A program made the translations under genes and the position numbers. Below the pieces are notes generated by a model, which ran no database searches, was not told the DNA's origin, and saw only the letters and a program-made list of their open reading frames with translations. This document shows positions 41,378 to 50,709 of a stretch of 64,000 nt of DNA, in pieces. The DNA comes from Collinsella sp. GTDB taxonomy: Bacteria; Actinomycetota; Coriobacteriia; Coriobacteriales; Coriobacteriaceae. The DNA lies in NCBI GenBank assembly GCA_019414055.1, contig DXMV01000007.1, positions 30,718-94,717 of the forward strand, given 5' to 3'. Within the stretch, counting starts at the first letter, position 1. Each line of letters begins with the position of its first letter.

Positions 41378-42322
41378 ATGCTCAAGTCTCCTCTCTGCGA
41401 TCTGCTCGGCATCGAAAAGCCCGTATTCCAGGGTGGCATGGCCTGGATTGCCGACGCCTCGCTGGCATCTGCCGTGTCCGAGGCGGGCGGCTTAGGCATT
41501 ATCGCGGCCATGAATGCCGATGCAAGCTGGCTGCGCGATCAGATTCACGAGCTGCGCGCCAAGACGGATAAGCCCTTTGGCGTCAACGTTATGCTCATGA
41601 GCCCGTTTGTCGACGAGGTCGCACAAGTGGTGATTGATGAGCAGGTGCCCGTCGTGGTGACCGGCGCCGGCAATCCCACCAAGTACATGAAGGCCTGGAA
41701 CGATGCAGGCATCAAGGTCATTCCCGTCGTGGCTTCGGTGGCGCTGGCGCGTCTCGTGGCGCGTCGCGGAGCCACTGCCGTGGTTGCCGAGGGCACCGAA
41801 TCAGGCGGCCATATTGGCGAGACCTCGACGATGGCACTGGTCCCGCAGGTTGTCGACGCGGTCGATATTCCCGTGGTTGCGGCTGGCGGCATCGCCGATG
41901 GCCGCGGTGTGGCGGCCGCCTTTATGCTTGGCGCTACCGGCGTCCAGGTGGGAACACGCTTTCTGGTCGCAAACGAGTGCACCGTATCCGAGCAGTACAA
42001 AGAGCTGGTGCTCAAGGCAGGCGACACGTCGACGCGTGCGACCGGTCGCTCGACGGGGCATCCGGTTCGCGCCCTCAAGAGCCCCTTCACCAACGCGTAT
42101 GCCAAGAACGAGGCGGCGGGCGCAAGCCCCGAGGAGCTCGGGGCCATGGGCACGGGCGCGCTTCGTAAAGCCGCAAAGGACGGTAATTACGAAGAGGGTT
42201 CGTATTTGTGCGGACAGATTGCCGGCATGGTCAACGAACGCCAGAGCGCACGCGAAATCGTCGACGATCTGGTCGACGGCGCCGAGCATGTCCTGAAGGG
42301 TGCGTCCGAATGGGTAGCGTAG
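41378..42322 (+). CDS. fabK: Enoyl-ACP reductase II (FMN-dependent)
   Basis: A 314-residue TIM-barrel flavoprotein of the nitronate monooxygenase superfamily. It has FQGGMAWIADASLASAVSEAGG, GTESGGHIGE and AAGGIADGRGVAAAF (FMN-phosphate binding). In this operon it takes the place of FabI and performs the last reduction of each elongation cycle, which usually gives triclosan tolerance. The start ATG at 41378 is 2 bases past the acpP stop. A GTG at 41375 overlaps that stop. Its end overlaps fabD by 13 bases. Confidence 0.94.
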   Translation: MLKSPLCDLLGIEKPVFQGGMAWIADASLASAVSEAGGLGIIAAMNADASWLRDQIHELRAKTDKPFGVNVMLMSPFVDEVAQVVIDEQVPVVVTGAGNPTKYMKAWNDAGIKVIPVVASVALARLVARRGATAVVAEGTESGGHIGETSTMALVPQVVDAVDIPVVAAGGIADGRGVAAAFMLGATGVQVGTRFLVANECTVSEQYKELVLKAGDTSTRATGRSTGHPVRALKSPFTNAYAKNEAAGASPEELGAMGTGALRKAAKDGNYEEGSYLCGQIAGMVNERQSAREIVDDLVDGAEHVLKGASEWVA

Positions 42323-43236
42323 CGTTTCTGTTTGCCGGTCAGGGTGCCCAGCATCCCGCGATGGGCGTGGACCTTATCGAAGCATCGCCGGCGGCTGCCG
42401 AGGTGTTCGCCATTGCCGACGAGGTACGCCCGGGGACCAGCGAGCAGTGCCGGAGCGCCTCCAAGGAGGAGCTCTCGCAGACCGAGAACACGCAGCCTTG
42501 CGTGTTCGTGCACGACTTGGCTGTCGCCGTCGCCCTGCGCGAGCGCGGCGTGGTGCCTGCCGCCTGTGCGGGATTCTCGCTGGGCGAGGTCGCTGCACTC
42601 ACCTTTGCGGGGGCATTCGATACGCGAGCGGGTTTTGAGCTCGTATGTGAGCGCGCAGCATTGATGGCCACGGCGGCCGAGCGCCATCCGGGCGGCATGC
42701 GTGCCGTCATTAAGCTCGATGCGGCGCAAGTCGAGGGCCTGGCAAAACAGGCCGGCGAGGACTGCTGGCCGGTCAACTACAACAGCCCCCAGCAGACGGT
42801 TGTGGCCGGAGCGCTCGATGCGTTGCAGACCCTCGACGCCCTGGTAAAAGAGGCTGGTGGTCGGGCCATGAAGGTCGCGGTGTCGGGTGCATTCCATAGC
42901 CCCTATATGGCCGAGGCGACTGAGGGGCTGGCGACGTATATCCAAGCCGGTCACGCGCCATCCCCGTTGCTCATTCCGGTCATGGCAAATATGACGGCGG
43001 CGCCCTATCCGGCCGACCCGCAGGCGGCATCGGATGTCTTGGCCAACCAGGTGAGCCATGCCGTGCGCTGGGTCGACACACTGCACACTCTGCAGGATCA
43101 GGGCATCGACACGTTTATTGAGGTCGGCCCCGGCAAAACGCTGTCGGGCCTGGTCAAGCGTACGTTGAGCGACGTTCGCGTGTATTCGTGCGAAACGGCC
43201 GAGCAGGTCGCAGCTATTGCCGACGAGCTCGCATAG
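42310..43236 (+). CDS. fabD: Malonyl-CoA--ACP transacylase
   Basis: A 308-residue acyltransferase with the N-terminal FLFAGQGAQHPAMG, the nucleophile in GFSLGEVAAL (usually GHSLGE) and the catalytic histidine in SGAFHSPYM. It loads malonyl groups onto ACP. The ATG at 42310 lies inside the fabK 3' end, which indicates translational coupling. The much longer open frame upstream is in the wrong frame for fabK and is not coding. Confidence 0.95.
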   Translation: MGSVAFLFAGQGAQHPAMGVDLIEASPAAAEVFAIADEVRPGTSEQCRSASKEELSQTENTQPCVFVHDLAVAVALRERGVVPAACAGFSLGEVAALTFAGAFDTRAGFELVCERAALMATAAERHPGGMRAVIKLDAAQVEGLAKQAGEDCWPVNYNSPQQTVVAGALDALQTLDALVKEAGGRAMKVAVSGAFHSPYMAEATEGLATYIQAGHAPSPLLIPVMANMTAAPYPADPQAASDVLANQVSHAVRWVDTLHTLQDQGIDTFIEVGPGKTLSGLVKRTLSDVRVYSCETAEQVAAIADELA

Positions 43237-43266
43237 TTCACAGGGCTGTAACCCGAAAGGAATGAC

Positions 43267-44040
43267 ATGGGCAACTTGAACAACGGCGCGCTCGAGCGCA
43301 ACGACTCACGTCGCGTGGCGCTTGTCACGGGCGGTTCGCGCGGCATCGGTCGCGCTTGTGCCGTGGGCCTGGCGGAGGACGGCTTTGATATCGCCGTCGT
43401 CTATGCCGGTAGCGCAGATGCGGCGCGCGAGACGTGCGAAGCCTGCGAGGCGTCAGGCGCCACGGCGCGCGCATATCAATGTGACGTGGCCGACCCCGCC
43501 GCCGTCAACGCATGCGTGGAGACAGTCCTTAACGACTTTGGCTCCATTTGGGCGCTTGTCAACAACGCCGGCATCACGCGCGACGGCCTGCTCATGCGTA
43601 TGGGCGATGACGCCTTCGACCGCGTGCTCGATGTCAATCTCAAGGGCACGTTCAATATGACACGCGCGCTCACTAAGACCTTTATGCGTCAGCGCGGCGG
43701 TTGCGTCGTCAACATGAGCTCGGTCGTGGGCCTGATGGGCAATGCCGGGCAAGCCAACTACGCTGCCTCCAAGGCGGGCGTTATCGGCCTTACCAAGGCG
43801 GTGGCGCGCGAGCTTGCGCCCCGCGGCGTACGAGTGAACGCGGTCGCCCCCGGGTTTGTCGAGACAGATATGACGGCAAAGCTCTCGGAGAAGGTGTGCG
43901 CGGCGTGTGAGGAGCAGATTCCCCTTAAGCGCATGGCGCGCCCCGAGGAAGTAGCCGGCGTGGTGCGCTTTCTGGCGAGTGATGCGGCTGCCTACATTAC
44001 GGGCGAGGTCGTGCGCGTCGACGGCGGAATGGCGATGTAG
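43267..44040 (+). CDS. fabG: 3-oxoacyl-ACP reductase
   Basis: A 257-residue short-chain dehydrogenase with the NADPH motif TGGSRGIGRA, NNAGITRDGLLMRM and the Ser-Tyr-Lys triad in NMSSVVGLMG and YAASKAG. It reduces 3-oxoacyl-ACP in each cycle. The ATG has GAAAGGA upstream. The N-terminus has a short extension of about 12 residues before the Rossmann strand. Confidence 0.96.
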   Translation: MGNLNNGALERNDSRRVALVTGGSRGIGRACAVGLAEDGFDIAVVYAGSADAARETCEACEASGATARAYQCDVADPAAVNACVETVLNDFGSIWALVNNAGITRDGLLMRMGDDAFDRVLDVNLKGTFNMTRALTKTFMRQRGGCVVNMSSVVGLMGNAGQANYAASKAGVIGLTKAVARELAPRGVRVNAVAPGFVETDMTAKLSEKVCAACEEQIPLKRMARPEEVAGVVRFLASDAAAYITGEVVRVDGGMAM

Positions 44041-44079
44041 AAACCAGGGCCGAAGAACGGCTTGAATGAGGAGACCAAG

Positions 44080-45327
44080 ATGGAACAGAGAGTTGCAATC
44101 ACCGGCATCGGTGCCGTATCGCCGCTCGGCAACACGGCGCTTGCCACCTGGGCGGCCATGTGCGCCGGGACCTGTGGCATCGGCCCGATCACGCACTTCG
44201 ATACGGATGCGTTCGCCGTTAAGGTGGCGGCCGAGGTCAAGGGTTTTGACGGCAACGAGTACTTTGGCAAGCGTGACGCCAAGCACCTGGACCCCTGCGT
44301 TCAGTTTGCGATGGCGGCGTCGGACGAGGCCATGCACGATGCGGGCTTTGATGTCGAGGGCGCCATCGATCGCGAGCGCCTGGGCGTCTACGTGGGTTCA
44401 GGCGTGGGCGGCATGCAGACACTCGTCGACAACGTCCACACGATTGCCGATCGGGGGCCTCGCCGTGCATCGCCCTATATGATTGCGATGATGATTCCCA
44501 ATATGGCCTCGGGCAATATCGCAATCCGCCACAAGGCAAAGGGGCCGACCCTGCCCGTGGTGACCGCCTGTGCGACCTCGGCCCATGCCGTGGGCGAGGC
44601 GTTCCGCGCCATCAAGCATGGCTATGCCGATGCGATTCTCGCCGGCGGTGCCGAGGCCGCAATCATCCCCGATGCCGTTGCGGGCTTTACATCCTGCCGT
44701 GCGCTCACTACCAATCCCGATCCTGCGACGGCTTGTCGTCCGTTCGATGCGAATCGCGACGGCTTTGTGATGGGCGAGGGCGCCTGCGTGCTCGTGCTCG
44801 AGAACATGGAACATGCGCAGGCGCGCGGTGCGCATATTTATGCCGAGGTCGTGGGCTACGGCAACACCGATGATGCCTATCACATCACGAGCCCCGATCC
44901 CGAGGCTGCCGGCATTGCCCGTGCGATATCGCTGGCGGTGGTCGAGGGCGACGTTAAGCCTTCCGAGGGCCTCTACATCAACGCTCACGGCACCTCGACC
45001 AAGCTCAACGATTCGTCCGAGACGGCGGGCATTAAGCGTGCGCTCGGCGAGGACGCGGCACGCGCCGCGCACGTCTCGTCGACCAAGTCGATGACCGGCC
45101 ACATGATCGGTGCTACGGGCGCCATCGAGGTCATGGCCTGTGCCATGGCGCTCGAGCAGGGCGTGGTGCCCCCGACCATTAACTACCACACGCCCGATCC
45201 CGCCTGCGATCTTGATTACACGCCTAATCGAGCGGTTCGTGCCGACCTTACCTGGGCGCTTTCGACCAACCTGGGCTTTGGCGGGCACAACGCCGCCATC
45301 GCGCTGCGCAGATATACGAGGAGCTAG
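44080..45327 (+). CDS. fabF: 3-oxoacyl-ACP synthase II
   Basis: A 415-residue KAS II elongating enzyme. RVAITGIGAVSPLGN opens the fold. The Cys-His-His triad is seen in VTACATSAHA, NAHGTST and KSMTGHMIGA. The ATG at 44080 lies 6 bases after GAGGAG. A TTG further upstream overlaps the ribosome site. It ends 3 bases before accB. Confidence 0.96.
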   Translation: MEQRVAITGIGAVSPLGNTALATWAAMCAGTCGIGPITHFDTDAFAVKVAAEVKGFDGNEYFGKRDAKHLDPCVQFAMAASDEAMHDAGFDVEGAIDRERLGVYVGSGVGGMQTLVDNVHTIADRGPRRASPYMIAMMIPNMASGNIAIRHKAKGPTLPVVTACATSAHAVGEAFRAIKHGYADAILAGGAEAAIIPDAVAGFTSCRALTTNPDPATACRPFDANRDGFVMGEGACVLVLENMEHAQARGAHIYAEVVGYGNTDDAYHITSPDPEAAGIARAISLAVVEGDVKPSEGLYINAHGTSTKLNDSSETAGIKRALGEDAARAAHVSSTKSMTGHMIGATGAIEVMACAMALEQGVVPPTINYHTPDPACDLDYTPNRAVRADLTWALSTNLGFGGHNAAIALRRYTRS

Positions 45328-45330
45328 AGC

Positions 45331-45807
45331 ATGGATTCCAAAAGACTTGCCGAGATAGCCGATGTTATGGAGGACCGCGGCCTCACACGCGTGCGTGTTG
45401 AGGAGCCCGATGGCACCGCGGTCGAGCTCGAGCGCGCGAGTGCCGCACAGCCGGTTGCCGTGCCCATGCCCATGCCGGGTGCCGTGACTGCTCCGGCGGT
45501 GGCTCCTGTCGCCATGCCTGCCGCCGCACCGGAACCCGTCGCGCAGACACCTGCCGCCGCACCGGAGCCCAAGGGCACCGAGGTGACCGCTCCCATGGTC
45601 GGCGTTTTCTATGCTGCCCCGGCGCCGGGCGACGAGCCGTTTGTGCACGTGGGCTCCAAGGTCAAGGCCGGCGAGACCCTCTGCATCATCGAGGCCATGA
45701 AGGTTCTCAACGAGGTGACGGCAGAGGCGGATGGCGAGGTGCTTGAGATCTGCGTGGCCGACGGCGACCTCGTGGAGTTTGGCAGCTGCCTCATGAGGAT
45801 CGGATAG
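45331..45807 (+). CDS. accB: Biotin carboxyl carrier protein of acetyl-CoA carboxylase
   Basis: A 158-residue BCCP. The N-terminal 35 residues are followed by a Pro/Ala-rich flexible linker (about 36-85) and the biotinyl domain with the biotin-lysine in IIEAMKVLNEV. It shuttles CO2 from AccC to AccDA and is the substrate of BirA encoded on the other side of the cluster. Confidence 0.96.
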   Translation: MDSKRLAEIADVMEDRGLTRVRVEEPDGTAVELERASAAQPVAVPMPMPGAVTAPAVAPVAMPAAAPEPVAQTPAAAPEPKGTEVTAPMVGVFYAAPAPGDEPFVHVGSKVKAGETLCIIEAMKVLNEVTAEADGEVLEICVADGDLVEFGSCLMRIG

Positions 45808-45816
45808 GTGATATCC

Positions 45817-46239
45817 ATGAATAAAGAAGAGCTCAAGAAGCTGTTGCCGCATCGCGAGCCGATGCTTTTGCTCGACGAAGCCGAGCTGGTGGGCGACGAG
45901 GCCCACGGCAAGATCACGATTGCGGGCGACGAGTACTTTTTGCAGGGGCATTTTCCGGGAAACCCGGTCGTCCCCGGCGTGATTCAGTGCGAGATGCTCG
46001 CCCAGAACTGCTGCGTGCTGCTGATGGGCGATGAGGAGGCGCGCGGTGCGACGCCGTTCTACACGAGTCTGGACAAGGTGCGCTTTAAGCGTCCGGTGCG
46101 CCCAGGTGACACGGTGGATCTGGTGTGCTCCATCACGCGTGCGCGCGGGCCGTTCCGGTTTGCGACGGGCACCGCGAGCGTCAACGGTGAGGTTTGCTGC
46201 CGCGCCGATATGTCTTTTGCACTCATGCACGAAAGTTAA
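45817..46239 (+). CDS. fabZ: 3-hydroxyacyl-ACP dehydratase
   Basis: A 140-residue hot-dog-fold dehydratase with LLPHREPMLLLD, the catalytic His in QGHFPGNPVVPGV and the Glu in QCEMLAQ. It removes water from 3-hydroxyacyl-ACP. The ATG at 45817 follows AGGTGATATCC. A GTG at 45808 directly abuts the accB stop and is less likely. It lies between accB and accC, as in many Firmicutes clusters. Confidence 0.95.
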   Translation: MNKEELKKLLPHREPMLLLDEAELVGDEAHGKITIAGDEYFLQGHFPGNPVVPGVIQCEMLAQNCCVLLMGDEEARGATPFYTSLDKVRFKRPVRPGDTVDLVCSITRARGPFRFATGTASVNGEVCCRADMSFALMHES

Positions 46240-46249
46240 GGAAGGCTTC

Positions 46250-47593
46250 ATGTTCGACAAAGTGCTCATCGCCAACCGCGGCGAAGTTGCGGTCCGTGTT
46301 ATCCGCGCGTGCCGCGATATGGGCATCAAGACCGTCGCTGTTTATTCCACGGCCGATGCGGACGCGCTGCACGTGCAGCTTGCCGACGAGGCGTATTGCA
46401 TCGGCGGCCCGCGTCTTGCCGAGAGCTACCTCAACGACGATGCCGTGCTTACCTGTGCCGTGAAGTCGGGGGCAAAGGCAATCCATCCTGGCTACGGTTT
46501 CTTTTCCGAGAAGGCGAGCTTCGTGCGCGACTGCGACAAGTATGGCCTGGCGTTTGTCGGTCCTTCGGCCGAGGTGATCGACAGCATGGGCGACAAGGAC
46601 GCCGCACGTCGAACGGCTGCCGCGGCGGGCGTGCCCATCGTGCCGGGCTGCGATTTGCTCAAAAGCCCCGAGGAGGCAACGGCCGAGGCCGAGCGCATTG
46701 GCTGCCCCGTGCTTATTAAGGCGCGCGCGGGTGGAGGCGGCCGCGGCATTCGCAAGGTCGAGCGTGTGGAAGATGCGGCAAAGGCGTTCATCGAGGCGCG
46801 TGCCGAGGGCGAGGCCGTTTTTGGCGACGGCGAGTGCTACATGGAGAAGTTCGTCGCGCCGGCGCACCACGTTGAGGTGCAGATTATGGCCGATAAGCAG
46901 GGCCATGTGTTTTCGCTCGGCGAGCGCGAGTGCTCGGTGCAGCGTCGCAACCAAAAGCTGATTGAGGAGAGCCCCGCGCCGTGCCTCGACGGACACGACG
47001 ACATTCGTGCTCGCATGCACAAGGCAGCGCGTGACCTGGCTCGTGCCGTCGGCTACGAAGGAGCCGGTACCATCGAGTTCCTGTATTCGGACGACGGCAA
47101 TTTCTACTTTATGGAAATGAACACGCGCTTGCAGGTGGAGCATCCGGTTACGGAGTTTGTGACCGATACCGACTTGGTCAAGTGGCAGCTGCGCGTGGCG
47201 GCCGGCCAGCCTTTGCCCTTTGAGCAGGAGGACATGCCGGTCCGCAACCATGCCATGGAGTGCCGCATCAATGCCGAGACGCCGGACTTTCTGCCGTCAT
47301 GCGGAACGGTCACCGCGTTGCGTGTACCGGGTGGTCCGCGCGTGCGCTGGGATTCGGCCATGTTCACCGGTGCGACAGTTCCGCCGTACTACGACTCCAT
47401 GCTCGGCAAGCTCATCGTGTGTGCGCCCACGCGTGACGGCGCCATTCGCAAGATGCGCTCGGCCCTGGGCGAGCTCGTGATTGAGGGCGTGAGCGAAAAC
47501 AGCGAGCTTCAGCTCGACGTGCTGGCAAACGACGAGTTCTTGTCGGGCATGTATCACACCGATCTGATGGGGCATCTCTATGCTGATGAATAG
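46250..47593 (+). CDS. accC: Biotin carboxylase subunit of acetyl-CoA carboxylase
   Basis: A 447-residue ATP-grasp enzyme. KVLIANRGEVAVRVIRACR begins the N-domain. The glycine-rich ATP lid (KARAGGGGRGIRKV), CSVQRRNQKLIEE and FMEMNTRLQVEHPVTE are canonical. It carboxylates biotin on AccB. The ATG at 46250 has AAGGAAGG upstream. It overlaps the following accDA start by 14 bases. Confidence 0.97.
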   Translation: MFDKVLIANRGEVAVRVIRACRDMGIKTVAVYSTADADALHVQLADEAYCIGGPRLAESYLNDDAVLTCAVKSGAKAIHPGYGFFSEKASFVRDCDKYGLAFVGPSAEVIDSMGDKDAARRTAAAAGVPIVPGCDLLKSPEEATAEAERIGCPVLIKARAGGGGRGIRKVERVEDAAKAFIEARAEGEAVFGDGECYMEKFVAPAHHVEVQIMADKQGHVFSLGERECSVQRRNQKLIEESPAPCLDGHDDIRARMHKAARDLARAVGYEGAGTIEFLYSDDGNFYFMEMNTRLQVEHPVTEFVTDTDLVKWQLRVAAGQPLPFEQEDMPVRNHAMECRINAETPDFLPSCGTVTALRVPGGPRVRWDSAMFTGATVPPYYDSMLGKLIVCAPTRDGAIRKMRSALGELVIEGVSENSELQLDVLANDEFLSGMYHTDLMGHLYADE

Positions 47594-49304
47594 AAAAGCG
47601 AAGACGGTCAATGTCCTTGAGGGGCCGATAACCGAGTCGTGCGCCGAGTTTCCCGCGCGCCACGTGTTTATCAAGTGCCCGGAGTGCCGCCGTGTGATCG
47701 ATGAGGCACGCCTACACGACAACCTCGAGGTCTGCCCTCGTTGTGGCAAACACTTTCGCGTGAGCGGTCGCGCGCGCATGCGCATGACGGTCGACGAGGG
47801 CACGTTTGAGGAATGGGATGCCAATCTGGCGTCGGAGGACTTCCTCTCGTTTCCCGGCTATGCCGATAAGCTCAAGAGCGTGAGCGAGCGTTCGGGCGAG
47901 CGCGATGCCGTTGTGTGCGGCAGGGGCAAAATCTGCGGTTGCGATACCGCGCTCTTCTTTATGGACGCTAACTTTATGATGGGCTCGATGGGCTCCGTGG
48001 TGGGCGAGAAGATCTGTCGCGCATTTGAGCGTGCGACCGAGCTGGGATTGCCAGTTGTCGGCTTTACCGTTTCGGGCGGTGCGCGCATGCAAGAGGGCGT
48101 GACCTCGCTTATGCAGATGGCCAAGATTTCTGCGGCGGTTAGGCGCCACAGCGAGGCGGGCGGCCTGTATATTACGGTGCTCACCGACCCCACGACCGGA
48201 GGCGTAACCGCGAGCTTTGCCATGGAGGGCGACATTATCCTGGCCGAGCCCGATGCCCTGACGGCATTTGCCGGCCCGCGCGTGATCGAGCAGAACATGC
48301 ACAAGCGCCTGCCCAAGGGATTTCAGCGCTCCGAGTTTTTGCTGGAGCACGGCTTTTGCGATGCCGTTGTTCCGCGTGGCGAGATTGCGCTCACGGTAGG
48401 CGAGCTGTTGGCGCTACACGAAGGGCATGCGCCCAGCCTGGGGGCACCGCATGAGATTGTGCATGCGGGTCGCCGCGGCAAAAAGCTGGGACACTTGTTT
48501 AAGCGCTCGGCCGCACCAAAAACCGCGCTCGAGATTGTCAAGCAGACCCGCTCGGCAGATCGCGCCACGGCGGGTGAGATGATCTCGCTGGGCCTGGATG
48601 GATTTGTGGAGCTGCACGGCGACCGTTACTTTGGCGACGACGCCGCTGTGGTGGCTGGCATTGGCTGGAAAGACGGACGCCCCGTAACGGTCATCGCCAT
48701 CGAGCGCGGCACCACGACCAAAGAGCGTATGCGCCGCAACTTTGGCATGGCACATCCCGAGGGCTACCGCAAAGCGCGTCGCCTTATGCGCCAGGCCGAA
48801 AAGTTTGGTCGACCGGTTCTGTGCCTGGTCGATACTTCGGGTGCGTTTTGCGGCATCGGTGCCGAGGAGCGCGGCCAGGGCGAGGCGATTGCCCAAAATC
48901 TCATGGAGATGAGCGGCCTTAAGACACCGATTGTCTCGGTGGTGACGGGTGAAGGCGGCTCTGGTGGCGCGCTGGCGCTGTCTGTGGCCGACCGCATCCT
49001 GATGCTCTCGAGCTCGGCCTATTCGGTCGTGAGCCCCGAGGCCTGTGCGTCGATCCTGTGGAAGGATACCGAGCGCGCGAATGAGGCCGCCGAGGCGCTG
49101 AAGCTCACGGCCCCCGATCTGTTGGCGCTCGGCATCATCGACAGCATTGTCGACGATAGGGGCCTGTCGCATGAGGAGATCGCCGGCGCCGTCATGTCCT
49201 CGGCATTTGCTGCCTTCGATACGCTTGGGCGGCTCGACGACGCGACCCTCACAAACCTCCGCTACCAAAAGTACCGCGCAATCGGTCAGTACCGCACGAT
49301 GTGA
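47580..49304 (+). CDS. accDA: Acetyl-CoA carboxylase carboxyltransferase, AccD-AccA fusion
   Basis: A 574-residue single chain. Residues about 25-285 are AccD-like, with the zinc ribbon CPEC...CPRCGKHF and SGGARMQEG. Residues about 295-574 are AccA-like, with DGFVELHGDRYFGDD, SGAFCGIGAEERGQ and GEGGSGGALAL. Both halves of the carboxyltransferase that E. coli encodes separately are joined here without the long AccA N-terminal helices. The product transfers CO2 from biotin to acetyl-CoA. The ATG at 47580 lies inside accC, and a second ATG at 47586 is possible. Confidence 0.94.
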   Translation: MLMNRKAKTVNVLEGPITESCAEFPARHVFIKCPECRRVIDEARLHDNLEVCPRCGKHFRVSGRARMRMTVDEGTFEEWDANLASEDFLSFPGYADKLKSVSERSGERDAVVCGRGKICGCDTALFFMDANFMMGSMGSVVGEKICRAFERATELGLPVVGFTVSGGARMQEGVTSLMQMAKISAAVRRHSEAGGLYITVLTDPTTGGVTASFAMEGDIILAEPDALTAFAGPRVIEQNMHKRLPKGFQRSEFLLEHGFCDAVVPRGEIALTVGELLALHEGHAPSLGAPHEIVHAGRRGKKLGHLFKRSAAPKTALEIVKQTRSADRATAGEMISLGLDGFVELHGDRYFGDDAAVVAGIGWKDGRPVTVIAIERGTTTKERMRRNFGMAHPEGYRKARRLMRQAEKFGRPVLCLVDTSGAFCGIGAEERGQGEAIAQNLMEMSGLKTPIVSVVTGEGGSGGALALSVADRILMLSSSAYSVVSPEACASILWKDTERANEAAEALKLTAPDLLALGIIDSIVDDRGLSHEEIAGAVMSSAFAAFDTLGRLDDATLTNLRYQKYRAIGQYRTM

Positions 49305-49344
49305 CAAAGGGACAGTCCGCATGTCACATTGGGAAAGGCGTTCC

Positions 49345-50559
49345 ATGCTACAAGTATCTAACACCTCGTTTGCGACGACGGTTTCATCAAACGCCACGGC
49401 CGTGGTGGACTATCTGTCCAAAAGCATGATGTCGGCGCTGCCGTTTATTGTCTGCGCGGCGTTGTTCCGCACCGTCGCCGTCATTATGGGCGAAGGCATG
49501 CTGGGCCTGTGGTCTGACGATTCCGAAATCTATCGCCTGTTCTACAGTTGGCTCTATAACGCCGGCTATTACTTTTTGCCCATCTATCTTGGTTGGGCGG
49601 CCGCCCGCCAGCTCGGTTGCTCGGAGCAGCTGGGCATGATGCTGGGCGGCGTATTGATTGCGCCCGATCTGCTTAAGCTCGTCGATGCCGCATCGACGAC
49701 GGGGGCATCGATGACTTCCGTGTATGGTCTGCTTCCCGCGCCGGTCAATGATTACACGACGACTGTTATTCCGGTTCTCATCTCGGTGCCCGTGCTATGG
49801 CGAGTGGAGTGTTTCTTTTCGCGCGTTATCCCTAAGGCCGTGGCGTTTTCGTTCGTTCCGTTTGCGACCATGCTTGTCATGGTTCCGGTTTCGCTGTGTA
49901 TTACGGCGCCGGCTGGCAGCTATCTGGGTATGCTGTTGGGCCAGTTTATGTTTATGCTTGGCAATTCCGGTGGCATCGTGTCGCTGCTCACGCTCATGGG
50001 GCTTGCCGCGGGCTGGGAGTTCCTTAAGATCGCGGGTGTCAGCAACGTTGTCCTATCGCTCGCCTATGCGCAGTTTATGAGTGTGGGAACGGATTCGTGC
50101 ATTCTGATCGCCGCGACGATGGCAACGTTCGCCGTTTGGGGCATGCCCTTTGGCGCGTCGCTTCGCGTTGCGGATAAGGACGAGAAGGCGCTCATGCTGG
50201 GCTATTCAATCTCGGGCGTGCTTGGCGGCGTAAGCGAGCCGGCGCTGTACGGTTGCGGCTTTAAATATGGCAGGTGCCTGACGTGCATGGCCATTGGCGG
50301 TGCCGTCGGAGGCCTTGTTGCGGCCGTGGGCCACGTTACGGCCTATACCATCGGCATGACGAATGTCCTCATGGTCATTGGCTTTGCCACAGGTGGTTTT
50401 TCGAACCTGCTGTGGTGCTGCGTTGCCGGCGGCACGGCTTTTGTGGTGTCTGCGGCGCTGAGCTACTGCTTTGGCGTGGTGCCGGCGAAGGGGCAGGCGA
50501 CGGGGGACGGAGCCGATTCGCCCGAAACAGTGGCGAGCGCTGCTGAAGTAAGCGCATAA
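49345..50559 (+). CDS. PTS EIIC transporter subunit (glucose/beta-glucoside superfamily), EIIC only
   Basis: A 404-residue membrane protein of about ten TM segments. The family motif GGVSEPALYGCGF corresponds to G-I-T-E-P of the glucose-superfamily EIICs and contacts the sugar. No EIIB or EIIA domain is attached. An external EIIB must serve it, perhaps with the free EIIA encoded at 8346-8909. The ATG at 49345 has AAAGG 6 bases upstream. It follows the fatty-acid cluster by only 40 bases but has an unrelated role. The sugar is unknown. Confidence 0.85.
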   Translation: MLQVSNTSFATTVSSNATAVVDYLSKSMMSALPFIVCAALFRTVAVIMGEGMLGLWSDDSEIYRLFYSWLYNAGYYFLPIYLGWAAARQLGCSEQLGMMLGGVLIAPDLLKLVDAASTTGASMTSVYGLLPAPVNDYTTTVIPVLISVPVLWRVECFFSRVIPKAVAFSFVPFATMLVMVPVSLCITAPAGSYLGMLLGQFMFMLGNSGGIVSLLTLMGLAAGWEFLKIAGVSNVVLSLAYAQFMSVGTDSCILIAATMATFAVWGMPFGASLRVADKDEKALMLGYSISGVLGGVSEPALYGCGFKYGRCLTCMAIGGAVGGLVAAVGHVTAYTIGMTNVLMVIGFATGGFSNLLWCCVAGGTAFVVSAALSYCFGVVPAKGQATGDGADSPETVASAAEVSA

Positions 50560-50597
50560 ACCTGTGCGACAAAAGGACGATCCCTTTGTCGTGTTCC

Positions 50598-50631
50598 AAG
50601 GCCGTGGCTCGTGTGGGCTGCGGCCTTTTTG
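50598..50631 (+). terminator. Terminator after the EIIC gene
   Basis: The stem AAGGCCG / CGGCCTT has an 18-base loop and is followed by TTTTTG. It probably ends the fab-acc-EIIC transcription unit. Confidence 0.75.
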
Positions 50632-50709
50632 TATCTGGGGGACAAAGTGGCTACACTACAATCCGGTCAAGCAATAGATATATAAGTAGTACCGTGGGGG
50701 CGGATGCAG

